Shown in pieces: positions 39,401 to 51,673 of a stretch of DNA of 64,000 nt (its first letter is position 1; every line of letters starts with the position of its first letter). The stretch spans positions 8,363,001-8,427,000 of the forward strand of contig OX359195.1 in NCBI GenBank assembly GCA_947172415.1, read 5' to 3'. The notes below the pieces were generated by a model. It worked only from the letters and a program-made list of their open reading frames with translations. It made no database searches and was not told the DNA's origin. Origin of the DNA: Chondrosia reniformis. Its lineage: Eukaryota; Porifera; Demospongiae; Chondrillida; Chondrillidae. A program made the position numbers and the translations under genes.

Positions 39401-40984
39401 TTACAGCCCAAAATGTACATTAAATATTGATATACAAAGTTAATGTATGGTGAGAGATATGGCAAATTTTAAGTTCAATCAAAATTTCAAAAACCCAATG
39501 GTCATGGTGGGTAGATGACTATGAATGCTGACACAAAGGTTTAGCTTCACATCTCACCATTTGAAAGAGTTACAGCCCACAATGTACATTAAATATTGCT
39601 ATACAAAGTTAATGTATGGTGAGAGATATGGCAAATTTTAAGTTCCATCAAAATTTCAAAAACCCATTGGTCATGGTGGATAGATGACTATGAATGCTGA
39701 CACAAAGGTTTAGCTTCACATCTCACCATTTGAAAGAGTTACAGCCCACAATGTACATTAAATATTGGTATATAAAGTTAATGTATGGTGAGATATAAGG
39801 CAAATTTTAAGTTCCAGCAAAACTTCAAAAACTCAATGGACATGCTCTATAGATGTCTGTGAATGCTTACACAAAGGTTTAGCTTCACATCTCACCATTT
39901 CAAATAGTTACAGCCCACAATGTACATTAAATATTGGTATACAAAGTTAATGTATGGTGAGAGATAGGGCAAATTTTAAGTTCCATCAAAATTTCATAAA
40001 CCCATTGGTCATGGTGGATAGATGACTATGAATGCTGACACAAAGGTTTAGCTTCACATCTCACCATTTCAAAGAGTTACAGCCCAAAATGTACATTAAA
40101 TATTGGTATACAAAGTTAATGTATGGTGAGAGATATGGCAAATTTTAAGTTCCATCAAAATTTCAAAAACCCATTGGTCATGGTGGATAGATGACTATGA
40201 ATGCTGACACAAAGTGTTAGCTTCACATCTCACCATTTGAAAGAGTTACAGCCCAAAATGTACATTAAATATTGGTATACAAAGTTAATGTATGGTGAGA
40301 GATAGGGCAAATTTTAAGTTCCATCAAAATTTCAAAAACCCATTGGTCATGGTGGATAGATGACTATGAATGCTGACACAACGTTTTAGCTTCACATCTC
40401 ACCATTTGAAAGAGTTACAGCCCAAAATGTACATTAAATATTGGTATACAAAGTTAATGTATGGTGAGAGATATGGCAAATTTTAAGTTCCAGCAAAATT
40501 TCAAAAACCCATTGGTCATGGTGGATAGATGACTATGAATGCTTACACAAAGTTTTAGCTTCACATCTCACCATTTGAAAGAGTTACAGCCGAAAATGTA
40601 CATTAAATATTGGTATACAAAGTTAATGTATGGTGAGAGATAGGGTAAATTTTAAGTTCCAGCAAAATTTCAAAAACTCAATGGACATGCTCTATAGATG
40701 TCTGTGAATACTTACACAAAGTTTTAGCTTCACATCTCACCATTTGAAAGAGTTACAGCCGACAATGTACATTAGATGGTATACAAAGTTAATGTATTGT
40801 GAGATATAGGGCAAATTTTAAGTTCCAGCAAAATTTCAAAAACCCATTGGTCATGGTGGATAGATGTCTGTGAATGCTGACACAAAGGTTTAGCTTCCTA
40901 TCTTTACTTTTGTTAGAGTTACCGCCCTCAATGTACATTATATTCTAGTATATAAAAGTAATGTATGGTGAGAGATAGGGCAAA
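36428..40984. repeat. Satellite monomer array 3 with internal duplication
   Basis: About 4.56 kb. The marker variant CACAACGTTTTAGC occurs at about 37168 and again 676 bp later (four monomers), whereas array 2 has it once in this context. Net length exceeds array 2 by 845 bp, five times 169. This fits unequal crossing-over in monomer steps. Confidence 0.92.
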
Positions 40985-42177
40985 TTTGAGTAGATATGAT
41001 AATTTGCAAAATTCATTGGAAGCCTTTCATACATCTCTGTGAATACTTACACAATGTTTCAGCTTCATATCTCTCCATTTGACAGAGCTACAGCACTCTA
41101 ATGCACATTAAATTTCTACTATACGACCTTAAATGGTGTAGCATATATATCGTGCGATACTATTATGGAAATTATCGGCATACCAAGTTAAAATGTTTTG
41201 ACATGAATGGGGCAACTAGAAACACGCAGGGACAGTCCAGAACGCAGCTGTCAGAAGGTCTTTACATAGAGGCAGGTAACCATTACGCTATTACTGCAAT
41301 TGAGATTGAGTGTGGCTGGTAATACCAGTTTACGTTCATATCGGAACACCTCTCGCTAAAATCGTTTCTACATGGGACTAGAAAAGTTGGTCTCCTCCGC
41401 CAATCAAGACACTTACAGGATTCTATTCATTTTTCCCAGTTTCTAGATGAACCACGAATACTGGATATACCTTTAAATTGGCTCGGAACGATGCACTTAT
41501 CCCGAATTAACTTGATATAATTTGACTACATTTTTCTCGCAAATACCCTATTCTTAAGTATGGAATTGCGCCAACCACAATCGTTTCCTTTTGAAATTTT
41601 CTTGTTTAAATAGAAGCGCAAAACCTTATAAAGTAGGCCTACCTGGACACATCTCTATGGTGGTAGCGGTTCCCATAGAGGTTGGTAGCGCTTAGACTCT
41701 GAAGCTGTCTCCTAATCGGTTGGTGCCATAGAGACGTGCTCACCAATAATCCGGATTTCGGGGGGGTTCCACGTAATGTGGGATTGGCATCTGATATCTT
41801 AGGATTCATATGAGTCGGCCATATCGAGAAGAACTGGTTCTTCTCACGCAAGTGACACCCAAAGCTCAACTCGGCAGAGCGTTACCACCGATCCCGGCCT
41901 CTGAGCGTCGTGGATGGTAGCGTTCGGTATGGTCCAACTTTTTTTCTTTGGAGTTTCGTTGGCCGTCGATCGGCAAAATTTCACTTTAACGACACCCATA
42001 TAATATATGTGGATAGATACTGCTTCAACAACAATCAAGTAATACACAGTGCATATCCATGTGTAAAAGAAATTTTTCAAAGGGTTCTATTTTTTCAGAA
42101 ATATATACACTACCGCATTTTCACTCTTACACCTACTCAAGGTCGGCCATTTATAGTATTACGCAATTAGGGTTAGT
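40985..42177. repeat. Satellite module, copy 4
   Basis: Same module, followed only by a few diverged monomers up to about 42.8 kb. Confidence 0.95.
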
Positions 42178-42780
42178 TAATGTATGGTGAGAGATAGGGC
42201 AAATTTATGTAGAAATCAAAATTTCTAAAACTGTTTGGAAATGTTTCATACATGTCTGTGAATGTAGATACCAAGTTTAAGTTTCATATTTACCGATTTG
42301 ACAGAGTTATGGCACAAAATGTACATTTGTTAAGTTAATGTATGCATATAAGTTCCAGCAAAATTTCAAAAACCCATTGGACATGCTCTATAGATGACTG
42401 TGAATGCTGACACAAAGTTTTAGCTTCACATTTCTCCTTTTGAAAGAGTTACAGCCCTGGATGTACATTATATTCTGGTATATAAAATTAATGTATGATG
42501 AGAGATAGGGCAAATTTTAAGTTCCAGCAAAATTTCAAAACCCCATTGGACATGCTCTATAGATGTCTGTGAATGTTGACAAAAAGTTTTAGCTTCACAT
42601 CTCTCCATTTGAAAGAGTTACAGCCCTGGTATATATGCAAAGTTAATGTATGGTGATAGATAGTGCAAATGTAACGAAAATATTCAAAATTTCTTTGTTA
42701 ATGGTTCATACATGTCTGTGAATACGGACACCAAGTTTTAGCTTGATATATTTCCATTTGACAGAGTTAGAACACCAAAT

Positions 42781-43061
42781 GTACATAATACTGACATAAA
42801 GTTTCACATTCTATCTCTCCATTTAAGTGAGTTATAGCTCTAAATGTACATTAAATTTTGAGGCAATTTAAGTATGCACAAAATTCAAACTAATTCGAAA
42901 CCTTTTATACATGGTGTATGAATGATGAGAGATAGAACGAATTTGAAATTAAGGTAAGTATGCTTACATAACGTTTAGTGCAATGGATAGATGGAAAAGT
43001 AAACCTCTTGTCTGCTAGGAACGTATATCTTGTGAAGATTTCTGTGTGGCTAGGTACTAAC
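42781..43061. other. Diverged satellite edge and unique DNA
   Basis: Decaying monomer fragments (TTTCACATTCTATCTCTCC) fade into unique AT-rich sequence. No gene seen. Confidence 0.5.
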
Positions 43062-43260
43062 ATTTCAAATCTTTCGGTATCACACTAGCCACTAGCTAAA
43101 AACATCATTGCACATTCAATTATCACCTTCACTTTGCGTATAAAAAAGGGTGCTTGCCTTGTACACATACAGATCATTTACCACTGATGAAGACCCCTGA
43201 TTGGGGTCGAAACGTTTGGATCCATCAGCCCAGCTAGTGTGATACCGAAAGATTTGAAAT
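43062..43260. mobile_element. Short element with perfect 28-bp inverted ends
   Basis: The left end 43062-43089 (ATTTCAAATCTTTCGGTATC...) is the exact reverse complement of 43233-43260. The 199-bp element contains a hammerhead ribozyme core. A Penelope-like-element-derived or other non-autonomous origin is suggested by the ribozyme; the inverted ends could also come from a back-to-back insertion. Confidence 0.75.
43181..43219 (+). ncRNA. Minimal hammerhead ribozyme (Penelope-type), candidate
   Basis: CTGATGA (43184-43190) and GAAA (43209-43212) flank a stem II of six perfect pairs, GACCCC/GGGGTC, with a TGATT loop. After GAA comes ACGT, the self-complementary minimal stem III known from Penelope-like elements. 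A cleavage triplet GTT follows (predicted cut after 43216). The next bases TGG pair with CCA at 43181-43183 to start stem I. All invariant core bases are present; the outer part of stem I is weak. Confidence 0.62.
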
Positions 43261-43516
43261 ATATCTTGCGAGTTTTAGAAAATTTCATACAAAGTCAAAA
43301 GTACTCTATTCTACTAATTTATCTATCTATATAGTTCTAGTTCTAAAAGTGAAAGGAAATACACTATAGATGTAAGTGTAATCGATATTTCAGAAGGTTA
43401 GTATAATCGAAGGCTAATGGCATAATCACGTGATTAATGGAAGTAATATTTGTTAAAATGGCGTCGCACTTTCGTGTCATGTTTTACTTTTAAAAGATTA
43501 CTTTGAAGAGGAGAAG

Positions 43517-46500
43517 ATGTCCAAAGTGAAAGTGGCGGTCCGCGTCCGTCCAATGAATAAGCGCGGTTTGTTGGCTTATTGGTCCAGTATCGATTGATTT
43601 ACAAGTTGTTTTCCTTTAGAGTTGGACATGAACGCCAGAGTGGTTGTAGACATGGTTGACAACCAGACAATTCTGGACAGCCTTACGTAAGTGGTACAAT
43701 TGACATAACCAACCAGTAACTGACCATTCCCCCCCCCCCCCCCACAGGGACAGGAAAGGCAAACGGGTAAGTATCGTTGAGTCGATGTTTCCTTCTGAAA
43801 GGGAAATGATTTTTGGTTTTTTAGACATTTGCCTTTGATCACTGCTTTTGGACAATGGACCGTAATAGCCCCAAATATTCAGGTACGTATGTGTGGGTGT
43901 GTTATCTGATGTGTGGGTGTGTCATATAATGTGTGGGTGTGTCATATAATGTGTGGGTGTGTCATATAATGTGTGGGTGTGTCATATAATGTGTGGGTGT
44001 GTTATCTGATGTGTATATATATACAGATCAAGTGAAAGTGTTTGATTCGTTGGGTCGTGACATTCTGGAGAATTCCTTTGAGGGGTATAATGCTTGCATC
44101 TTTGCTTATGGGCAGACAGGGAGTGGCAAATCGTACACGATGATGGGTGCACCCAATGATGAGACACAGAAAGGCATCATTCCCAGACTGTGTGATTCAC
44201 TATTTGAAAGGATTGCTCAAGTAAGAAATTTGGTGTGGCATCAATTAGGGTGGAAGTGGGTGTGGCTGTGATTAGGGTGGGGAAGGGGATTATCTTCTAT
44301 ATGGTTCCTTTAGAATGACGATGGCAGACTAACGCGAAAGGTTGAAGTATCGTACATGGAAATCTATTGTGAGCGAGTTCGGGACCTCCTGTGTGGGTAA
44401 GTCCATTGCGTACCTTGTGTAGTCTCACTTGACTGGTAAGGTGTTATGCAGATCAAAGCTGTCACTGAAGGTTCGTGAACACCAGAGCCTTGGCCCTTAT
44501 GTGGAGGGGTTGTCCAAACTAGCTGTTACCTCATTCAGTGTAAGCCACTCTTGAGTGAGTTTGTGTGCTGCATATGGCACAGTCTTGTGCACTGCAGGAC
44601 ATTGACAACCTGATGTGCGAGGGGAACAAGTCGAGGACTGTTGCTGCTACTCAGATGAATGCAGAGAGCTCCAGATCCCACGCTGTCTTCTCCATCACAC
44701 TCACACAAACCCTGTTTGACCCTGCAACTCAGACGGGGAGTGAGAAAGTCAGTAAGATCAGCTTGGTGGACTTGGCTGGCAGTGAAAGGGCAGGCAAGAC
44801 AGGAGCCCTGGGAGACAGGCTGAAGGAAGGAAGCCAGATTAACAAGTCCCTAACCACCCTTGGGCTGGTGATATCCTCACTGGCAGACCAGGTTCGTCTC
44901 CAATGACACTCCCTACTAGTCTGGTGTGACTGTCTATTTCCATTTGCAGTCGGCCGGCAAGAGGTCAAAGACAAGTTACATCCCGTACAGAGACAGCACG
45001 CTGACCTGGCTACTCAAGGACAACCTGGGTGGGAATAGCAAGACAGTGATGGTTGCCACGGTGAGCCCAGCTTCAGATAACTACGAAGAGACCCTCTCTA
45101 CACTGAGATATGCTGACAGAGCTAAGAGGATTGTCAACCATGCTGTCATCAATGAGGACCCCAACGCCAAAATTGTGAGGGAGCTGCGGGAGGAGGTTGA
45201 GAAGCTGAAGCAGTTGCTAGGTGAGCATGGGTTGGACTCGGAAGGGGCAGCAGCTGGTAGTCTGAATCGTGCCAAAGAGATCGCAGCACTGAGGGAAAAG
45301 CTAGCAATCAGTCAACACTTGATGGATGACATGTCAAAAACTTGGGAAGAGAGACTTACTGAAACAGAAAGAATTCACAAAGTAGACTTTATCTGTCTTT
45401 ATGCAATAGTCACACCCCTCCTATTCCTCCTCCTACACACCTTCACACACCTCTCACCCCCACTCATACACCACTCCCACTCATGCCACTCCCACTCATG
45501 CCACTCCCACTCATACACCACTCCCACTATGCCACTCCCACTCATGCCACTCCCACTCTTGCCACTCCCACTCATGCCACTCCCACTCTTGCCACTCCCA
45601 CTCATACACCACTCCCACTCATGCCACTCCCACTCTTGCCACTCCCCTGTAGGCTAGGCAGAAGGCTTTGGAAGACATGGGTATATCAGTGCAAGCTTCA
45701 GGTATAGGGGTTCAGTCTGACAAGTTCTATTTGGTCAATTTGAATGCAGATCCTTCTATGAATGAACTTCTTGTGTGCTACTTGAAGGTGATACACTTCC
45801 TTATATGGTGGTCACCCGGTTGAGCCATCTAATGTTGTACTCATGCAGGAATCTACTAGAATAGGTCGTCCAAACCCTGACTGTCCCCCGGACATCCAGC
45901 TGCAGGGGCTGGGTATTCAGGTAGACCACTGTCTTGTGGAGCTGACCCAGTCTGGAGAGGTGTTCATCACGGCCAAGCGAGGTGCTCGGACACTAGTGAA
46001 TGGGAGGGCCATCAGTGAGCGGAGTCCACTGAAGCATGGCCACCGAGTACTCCTGGGGAACAACCACTTGTTCCGACTGAGCTGCCCAGGAGGCGGAGGT
46101 CAGTGTGCCACTCCCTCTCTGTGGCCAGCTGCCATTCTGCCTCTCCCCCCATAGGTCAGGTCAGTGAGGAGGACAATGGGCCAATGGACTATGACAGTGC
46201 CATGAAGGAGGTTCTGATGCACACTGACGGTGAGCTCTGGACAGAGATGGGTCCGGATTGTCTTCACTGATACTCTCTTCCACACATTCAGAATCACAAG
46301 GCGTTTACGCTAAAATGTTAAAGTCGATGCAAGAGAAGCATAGAGAAGAGAAGGAAGGTCACTTTACAGTATATGTTTTCTGCTGTTGTCCATTGGGAGG
46401 GACTACTGCTGTCTAGTGCCAGTAGTACAGAGACCAAATGGTTCGGTTGTCATGGTGATGTGTGTCGTGTGTGCTGTGCAGGTGCTCTGGAGGAGCAGCG

Positions 46501-49500
46501 GAGGAAGTACGAGCAGCAGCTGGCAGAGCTCAAGAGCCAGCTGGTGGAGGACAGGACAGTCTCCTCTCCGGCCCTAAGTGAGAAGTTACAGTCCTACCAG
46601 GCGGAGGAGGAGGGAGAGGAGATGTTGTACATCAACCAGGAGAGGTTGCTGGACTCGTTTGTCAGGACCAATTCTCTGGTCAGCGAGGCCAACATGCTCA
46701 GCGAGGAGCTCCACCGAGACATGTTCTTTAGGGTCACCCTGCAGATACCAGCCAAGTTTCTCACTCCACACAAAGAGGTGGGTTGTTGGCCCTTCCTCCC
46801 ACTTGAGGTGCATAGGTCTACTGGTCCTACATTCTGTAGAACGTCAATAACAACATTAGTGATGAGATCATGGCTCGGGTATTCCACAAGTACAAGTGCA
46901 CAAATATAGGTGAGAATTAGGGGGCGTGGTCAGTAAAGGGCGTGGCTGAATGAGGATGGGTGCTGTGCATCTGTGTAGTGTGGTCCTTGGACACTCTGGA
47001 GGAGAAGGTTGTAGCCATGCGGGAGCTGTACCAGATGAGGGAGGAGGGAGGAGGATTAGACGACACCCTCACCAACACTCTGGTAGAGATGGAGCAGCAC
47101 TCCCTTCTTGGTAAGCCCTTGGCACACCTCTAAAGGAGACACTGCTTACCACCGCCTGTATGTTGCTAGGTGTGGCCAACCTGTTTCTGGAGTGCCTCCA
47201 TCAAGATGTCCGACACCAGTACGACTGTCCGATTATAGCACCCACGGGCAATGTGATTGGTCGGCTCAGGATGGCCATTCAAAAGGTCCAGTTTGTGGAT
47301 GAGTTAGATGTTGATGGTGATGGAGACCAGCCATTGAGAAGTGGTTCCTCAGTAGCTGTCACAGATTTGCGTCCCGGGAGCAGACACACCTTTATGGTGG
47401 AGATCCAGCAGGTCTCTGGTCTGCCCTCCTCCCTTGCCCACTATGCCTTCTGCCAGTACAGGTTCTTTGGCCAGTCGGCCGCTCAGATTGTGCCTCAAGT
47501 GGTATCTCCTCTGGAGGCCTCTCTGTCTCTCCAGCAGGTGGCGCTGTCCTCCCCTCAGTTCCAGCACACACAGGTACACCCGCCTGGCCTTGCATGGCCT
47601 TACAGCTCATGAGATGTGTGTTGTGTATATAGAGGTTTGAAGTGGACATTAATGAAGAGTTTCTTGAGTGGATGGAGAGTGGCAGCTTAGCTGTGGAGGT
47701 CTGGGGCCACCACAAGGGAGGGGAAACCCCCCCAGAGGATGAGAAGAGATCTAAAACTTTTACTGAAAGGTCAGTCAATCACAAAATAACTACCTTCTGT
47801 TGCCATAGTGACAAATTTAATCTCAAAGGTGGAATGACATTACCAAACGACTCGTTTTGTGGGTGGAGATTATGGAACTGAATGACCAGGGTCAGTATGT
47901 ACCTGTGACCCTTAGGGAGATGGAAGACAATAAAACTGGTGGCATTTATCAGCTGAAACAGGTTTGGAAAAGGGATCTAGTGTGTTGGTAACTGTGGGGG
48001 CAGTGTTATCATGGCAAGGCTGTTACTGTGTAGGGACAGTCCCGGCGGATCCATGCTCAAGTTGAGATGAAAGGAGGGGGAGGTCCCCTGCAGTGTGACC
48101 AGATCACTTCAATTGCTATTGGAAGCATCTTCAGAAGATACAAAAATGAGGAGCCGTTGGACTCCTTCCAAGACAGTGACCTGGACAGGCTGAGGAACAA
48201 GTGGAGCCTGGCACTGTCAAACAGGAAGGAGTTCCTTGATTCTGAAGTCAAAAAGATAATTGATAAGAAAGGTGGGTCATGTGACTGTCATGTGACTTAT
48301 AGTGGTAATGTACACTCTTCCTTTAGATAAGAGTCAAGCTGACACAGAAAGGCAGGAGGAGCTGATAGACCAGTGGACAGTGTTGCAGTGGGAGAGGTCG
48401 GCAGTGCTGAATCCTCGGCCTGGGAATGGGGTGCCAGGAGCACCAACCAAGTGGGACAATGACCCTGGAGTGGAGGAGAAAGTTCCAACTTTGTTTCTTG
48501 ATTTGAATGGTCAGTTTGTGTGTCATTCCATTGCTATTGTGACGTGATCGTATCCATCTCCCCTCCTCAGACGACCTTTTGACCCCTAATGATGATGATC
48601 CAGTGGGCGCTGTCTCCACTGGTGTACTGTTGGGGGAGAAGGAGGAGAAGATGATTGATCTGAAGATCTTGAAGCAGGAACGTCAGCAGGTGAGGATTGC
48701 TCCTTTAGGTAAAGCAGTGGGAGTGTGTATGAGTGCCTTCAACATGTGTTGGCTGCAGTGTCCATTGGCTGTGGCCTCGTGGGACTCCTCTGCTCATGAC
48801 AATACTAGTCTCAATATCACCACAGGAAATAACGAACGAGTGTACATCATCCTAAAGGTACGTCCCAGTCTTGTCCTGCAACCCTCTCTTGGCTCCACCG
48901 GTGGCCTGTGTGTACATAGGTGGGGATCCGGCTGAAGCATCCACCAGGAATAGTGTTATATCTTAGGAAAAGGATTTGTCTCAGAATTCAGAAGAAGCCT
49001 TCAGGGTTTGCCAGTCTTATGCGAAAGTTTTCATCAAAGGTTGGAACATATACTGTATGTAGTAGGAAATGTTTGTGAGGACTATAATGTTTTGTGTTTT
49101 TGGTGAGCTAACCTCCAATGGCAAAGTTTCTTCCGCCATTTTTCATGATGTTCAAGTTTCACGTGTTGTAACTACATAAATGTAAACAAGCGAGCAAATG
49201 TTTATTCTGAAGACTTTTTCAAAGATTCCTGAAAATTTCTATCCACGAAAATATCTGGTATAGCACTGATCACTGTTCTGTCACACTATATCTTCTCCTA
49301 ATGCAGGACACACGAACAAGAAGTGGTGTGATGTATGAAGTTGTGACTGGAATACCAAAAGTTAGCACACCCACCTACTGACACACCCACCTACTGACAC
49401 TCCCACCTACTGACACACCCACCTACTGACACACCCACCTGCTGACACACCCACCTGCTGACACACCCACCTACTGACACACCCATCTACTGACACACCC

Positions 49501-51556
49501 ACCTACTGACACACCCACCTACTGACACACCCACCTACTGACACACCCACCTACTGACACTCCCACCTACTGACACACCCACCTACTGACACACCCACCT
49601 ACTGACACTCCCACCTACTGACACACCCACCTACTGACACACCCACCTACTGACACTCCCACCTACTGACACACCCACCTACTGACACACCCACCTACTG
49701 ACACACCCACCTACTGACACACCCACCTACTGACACACCCACCCACTGACACTCCCACCCACTGACACACCCACCTATTGACACACCCACCTACTGACAC
49801 ACCCACCTACTGACACACCCACCTACTGACACTCCCACCTACTGACACACCCACCTACTGACACTCCTACTGATATATCCTGCAGTTGGAAGGAATGCAG
49901 CGGCCAAAGACAAAGGGGGCGGAGCACTCATACATGGAGATTGAGGAGGATGAGAATGTCGTGGACAAGTATTCTAAAGCAATGGAATCCATCGCGTCCA
50001 TCTTACAACTTGATAAACTGAAACAGGTAACCATCTGAGCTCACGGTGTGTGTGTGTGTGTGTGTTTGTAAGTGAAGTGCTTATGTAGGAGGTTGCACTG
50101 AAGGAAAAGCTTACTCTGTCTGGGAAGACATTGCGCAAGAAGTATCACTTTGCTGGTGGAAACTCTCCCATGAACACAGTCAGTTTGCTGTTTGACAGTT
50201 GATGTGTGTACATCACGTGTGTTCCTCTACCTCCCTATGCAGCCTACCACACTGAGCAGAGCTGGGTCTGGTAACTTGGCCACTTTGCAGGCAAGTCCTC
50301 TGACAGAGGATGAAGAAAATGTTTCTACACAGGATAAAAGTACAGAAAGTTTGGCTTCAGAACGTGGAAACATTAGTGAGCAGATACCCAACGTACCTCC
50401 TGGAGCCATCCTCAGTGAAGCCGAGACTGGAGAGAATCATGAATTATCCAACAATGATCGAGAGCAATTATCAAGTCCAACCATTACTATTACTCCAGTT
50501 GAAGGTGACCAGATAGGAGAGGAACCTGTTCAAGGCGACCAGATAGAAGAGGAACCTGTCCTAGTAGACCAGAATGAGAAGGAACCTGTCCAAAGCGACC
50601 AGATTGTTAAGGAACCTGTCCTATGCGACCAAAATGAGAAGGAACCTGTCCAAAGCGACCAGAGTGAGAAGGACCCTGTCCAAGACGACCAGATTGTTAA
50701 GGAACCTGTCCAAGGCGACCAGATTGTTAAGGAACCTGTCCAAGGCGACCAGATTGTTAAGGAACCTGTCCAAGGCCACCAGATTGTTGAGGACCCTGTC
50801 CAAGGCGACCAGAATAAGAAGGACCCTGTCCAAGGCGACCAGAATGAGAAGGAACCTGTCCAAGGCGACCAGATTGTTAAGGACCCTGTCCAAGGCGACC
50901 AGATTGTTGAGGACCCTGTCCAAGGTGACCAGGATGAGAAGGAAGCTGTCCAAGGAGACCAGAATGAGAAGGAACCTGTCCTAGGAGACCAGAATGAGAA
51001 GGAACCTGTCCAAGGAGACCAGAATGAGAAGGAACCTGTTCAAGGAGACCAGAATGAGAAGGAACCTGCCCAAGGAGACCAGAATGAGAAGGAACCTGTC
51101 CAAGAAGCTTTACTTATTGAAGTTGGTGAGAAGGTTATGGTTGAAGTTGCTAATGGATTTAAAATTGGTACTGTAAAGTTTGTTGGGGAGACCAAGTTTC
51201 AGCCTGGAGTTTGGGTGGGCGTGGCCCTGGAGCGACCCAATGGTAAGTGAGATGTTATTAGTAACAAAGCTGTTTGGTGACCCAACTTTACCTTTCCAGG
51301 TAAACACAATGGAGAGGTACAAGGTATCAAGTACTTTAAGTGTAAGGAGAAGCATGGAGTGTTTGTGCGACCAGAGAAGATTGTACGAGATCCTTCTAAC
51401 AGTCCCAAGCCTTCTCCCAAAATGGACCAGTCGACTAAGCGGGGACCAGTCTCCAGTCGTCCGCGCAGGAGCGCCAGTGGACCTGTTGGTAGACCAAGTA
51501 CAGAAATGAGGAAATTTTCCAGTGGTGTAACAAAAACATTTGGAAAGAAATTTTAA
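43517..51556 (+). CDS. KIF13: Kinesin-3 family motor, KIF13-type
   Basis: Plus-end-directed microtubule motor for vesicle transport, more than 20 exons. The start ATG 43517 encodes [16 protein letters not shown]. Motor domain to about 45200: P-loop [11 protein letters not shown] (44111-44143), switch [12 protein letters not shown] (44661-44693), switch II DLAGSER (44768-44788) and the neck region. An FHA domain follows at about 45845-46100 ([39 protein letters not shown]). Then come coiled coil ([18 protein letters not shown]) and kinesin-3 stalk domains ([30 protein letters not shown]). The end has a 10-residue acidic repeat region (50500-51110) and a CAP-Gly domain ([19 protein letters not shown]). 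FHA plus C-terminal CAP-Gly is the KIF13B architecture. Several introns hold minisatellites. It converges with ELP6. Confidence 0.92.
43886..44012. repeat. 20-bp minisatellite in KIF13 intron
   Basis: Repeats of GTGTGGGTGTGTCATATAAT, about six units, ending beside the acceptor of the exon encoding [13 protein letters not shown]. Confidence 0.92.
45465..45652. repeat. CACTCCCACTCATGC minisatellite in KIF13 intron
   Basis: About twelve 15-bp units with ATG/TTG/ATACA variants. They form a long pyrimidine-rich run ahead of the acceptor CTGTAG at about 45653. Confidence 0.92.
49362..49872. repeat. 16-17 bp minisatellite in KIF13 intron
   Basis: About thirty units of CACACCCACCTACTGA with sporadic CACTCCC and GCTG variants. 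They fill nearly the whole intron before the exon encoding [12 protein letters not shown]. Confidence 0.95.
50503..51110 (+). repeat. 30-bp coding repeat (10-residue units) in KIF13
   Basis: About twenty units encode variants of [10 protein letters not shown] / [10 protein letters not shown]. Unit length is divisible by three, so copy-number change keeps frame. The truncated KIF13 copy at 57075-57265 has only about six units. Confidence 0.95.
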
Positions 51557-51673
51557 TTTGTACAATAATATCAGTTTCACTTGTTTAATAGTTTCATGTT
51601 TAATATATTTATTTAATTTTTCACAAATTCTGTATGTATGGTGAATTGTAAGTGTTCAATCTGATTCGTACAC

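Larger units (their letters stand above)
24640..42780. repeat. Satellite array: about 169-bp monomers with four 1.2-kb modules
   Basis: From just after CCS to about 42.8 kb the DNA is almost entirely tandem repeat. The monomer (for example starts near 26588, 26755, 26924, 27093) is 167-170 bp and contains GTTAATGTATGGTGAGAGAT, a TTTAAGTTCCA segment and TTTGAAAGAGTTACAGCCC. Two monomer types alternate irregularly: one has AACTCAATGGACATGCTC, the other AACCCATTGGTCATGGTGG. Edges are diverged monomers. Four copies of a distinct module recur at offsets of 5582, 4905 and 5750 bp. No gene is supported inside. Confidence 0.97.

Noticed and set aside
24640-42780. CRISPR-like array
   Set aside because: The repeats are contiguous monomers without unique spacers, in an intron-bearing nuclear genome.
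43062-43260. Terminal repeats read as a DNA transposon with its own transposase
   Set aside because: Only 199 bp, with no coding capacity; at most a non-autonomous element.
50574-50984. 136-codon frame of RRNLSKATR repeats, and the 110-codon minus-strand frame over the same DNA
   Set aside because: Both are alternative frames of the 30-bp KIF13 repeat; frame openness follows from the repeat.
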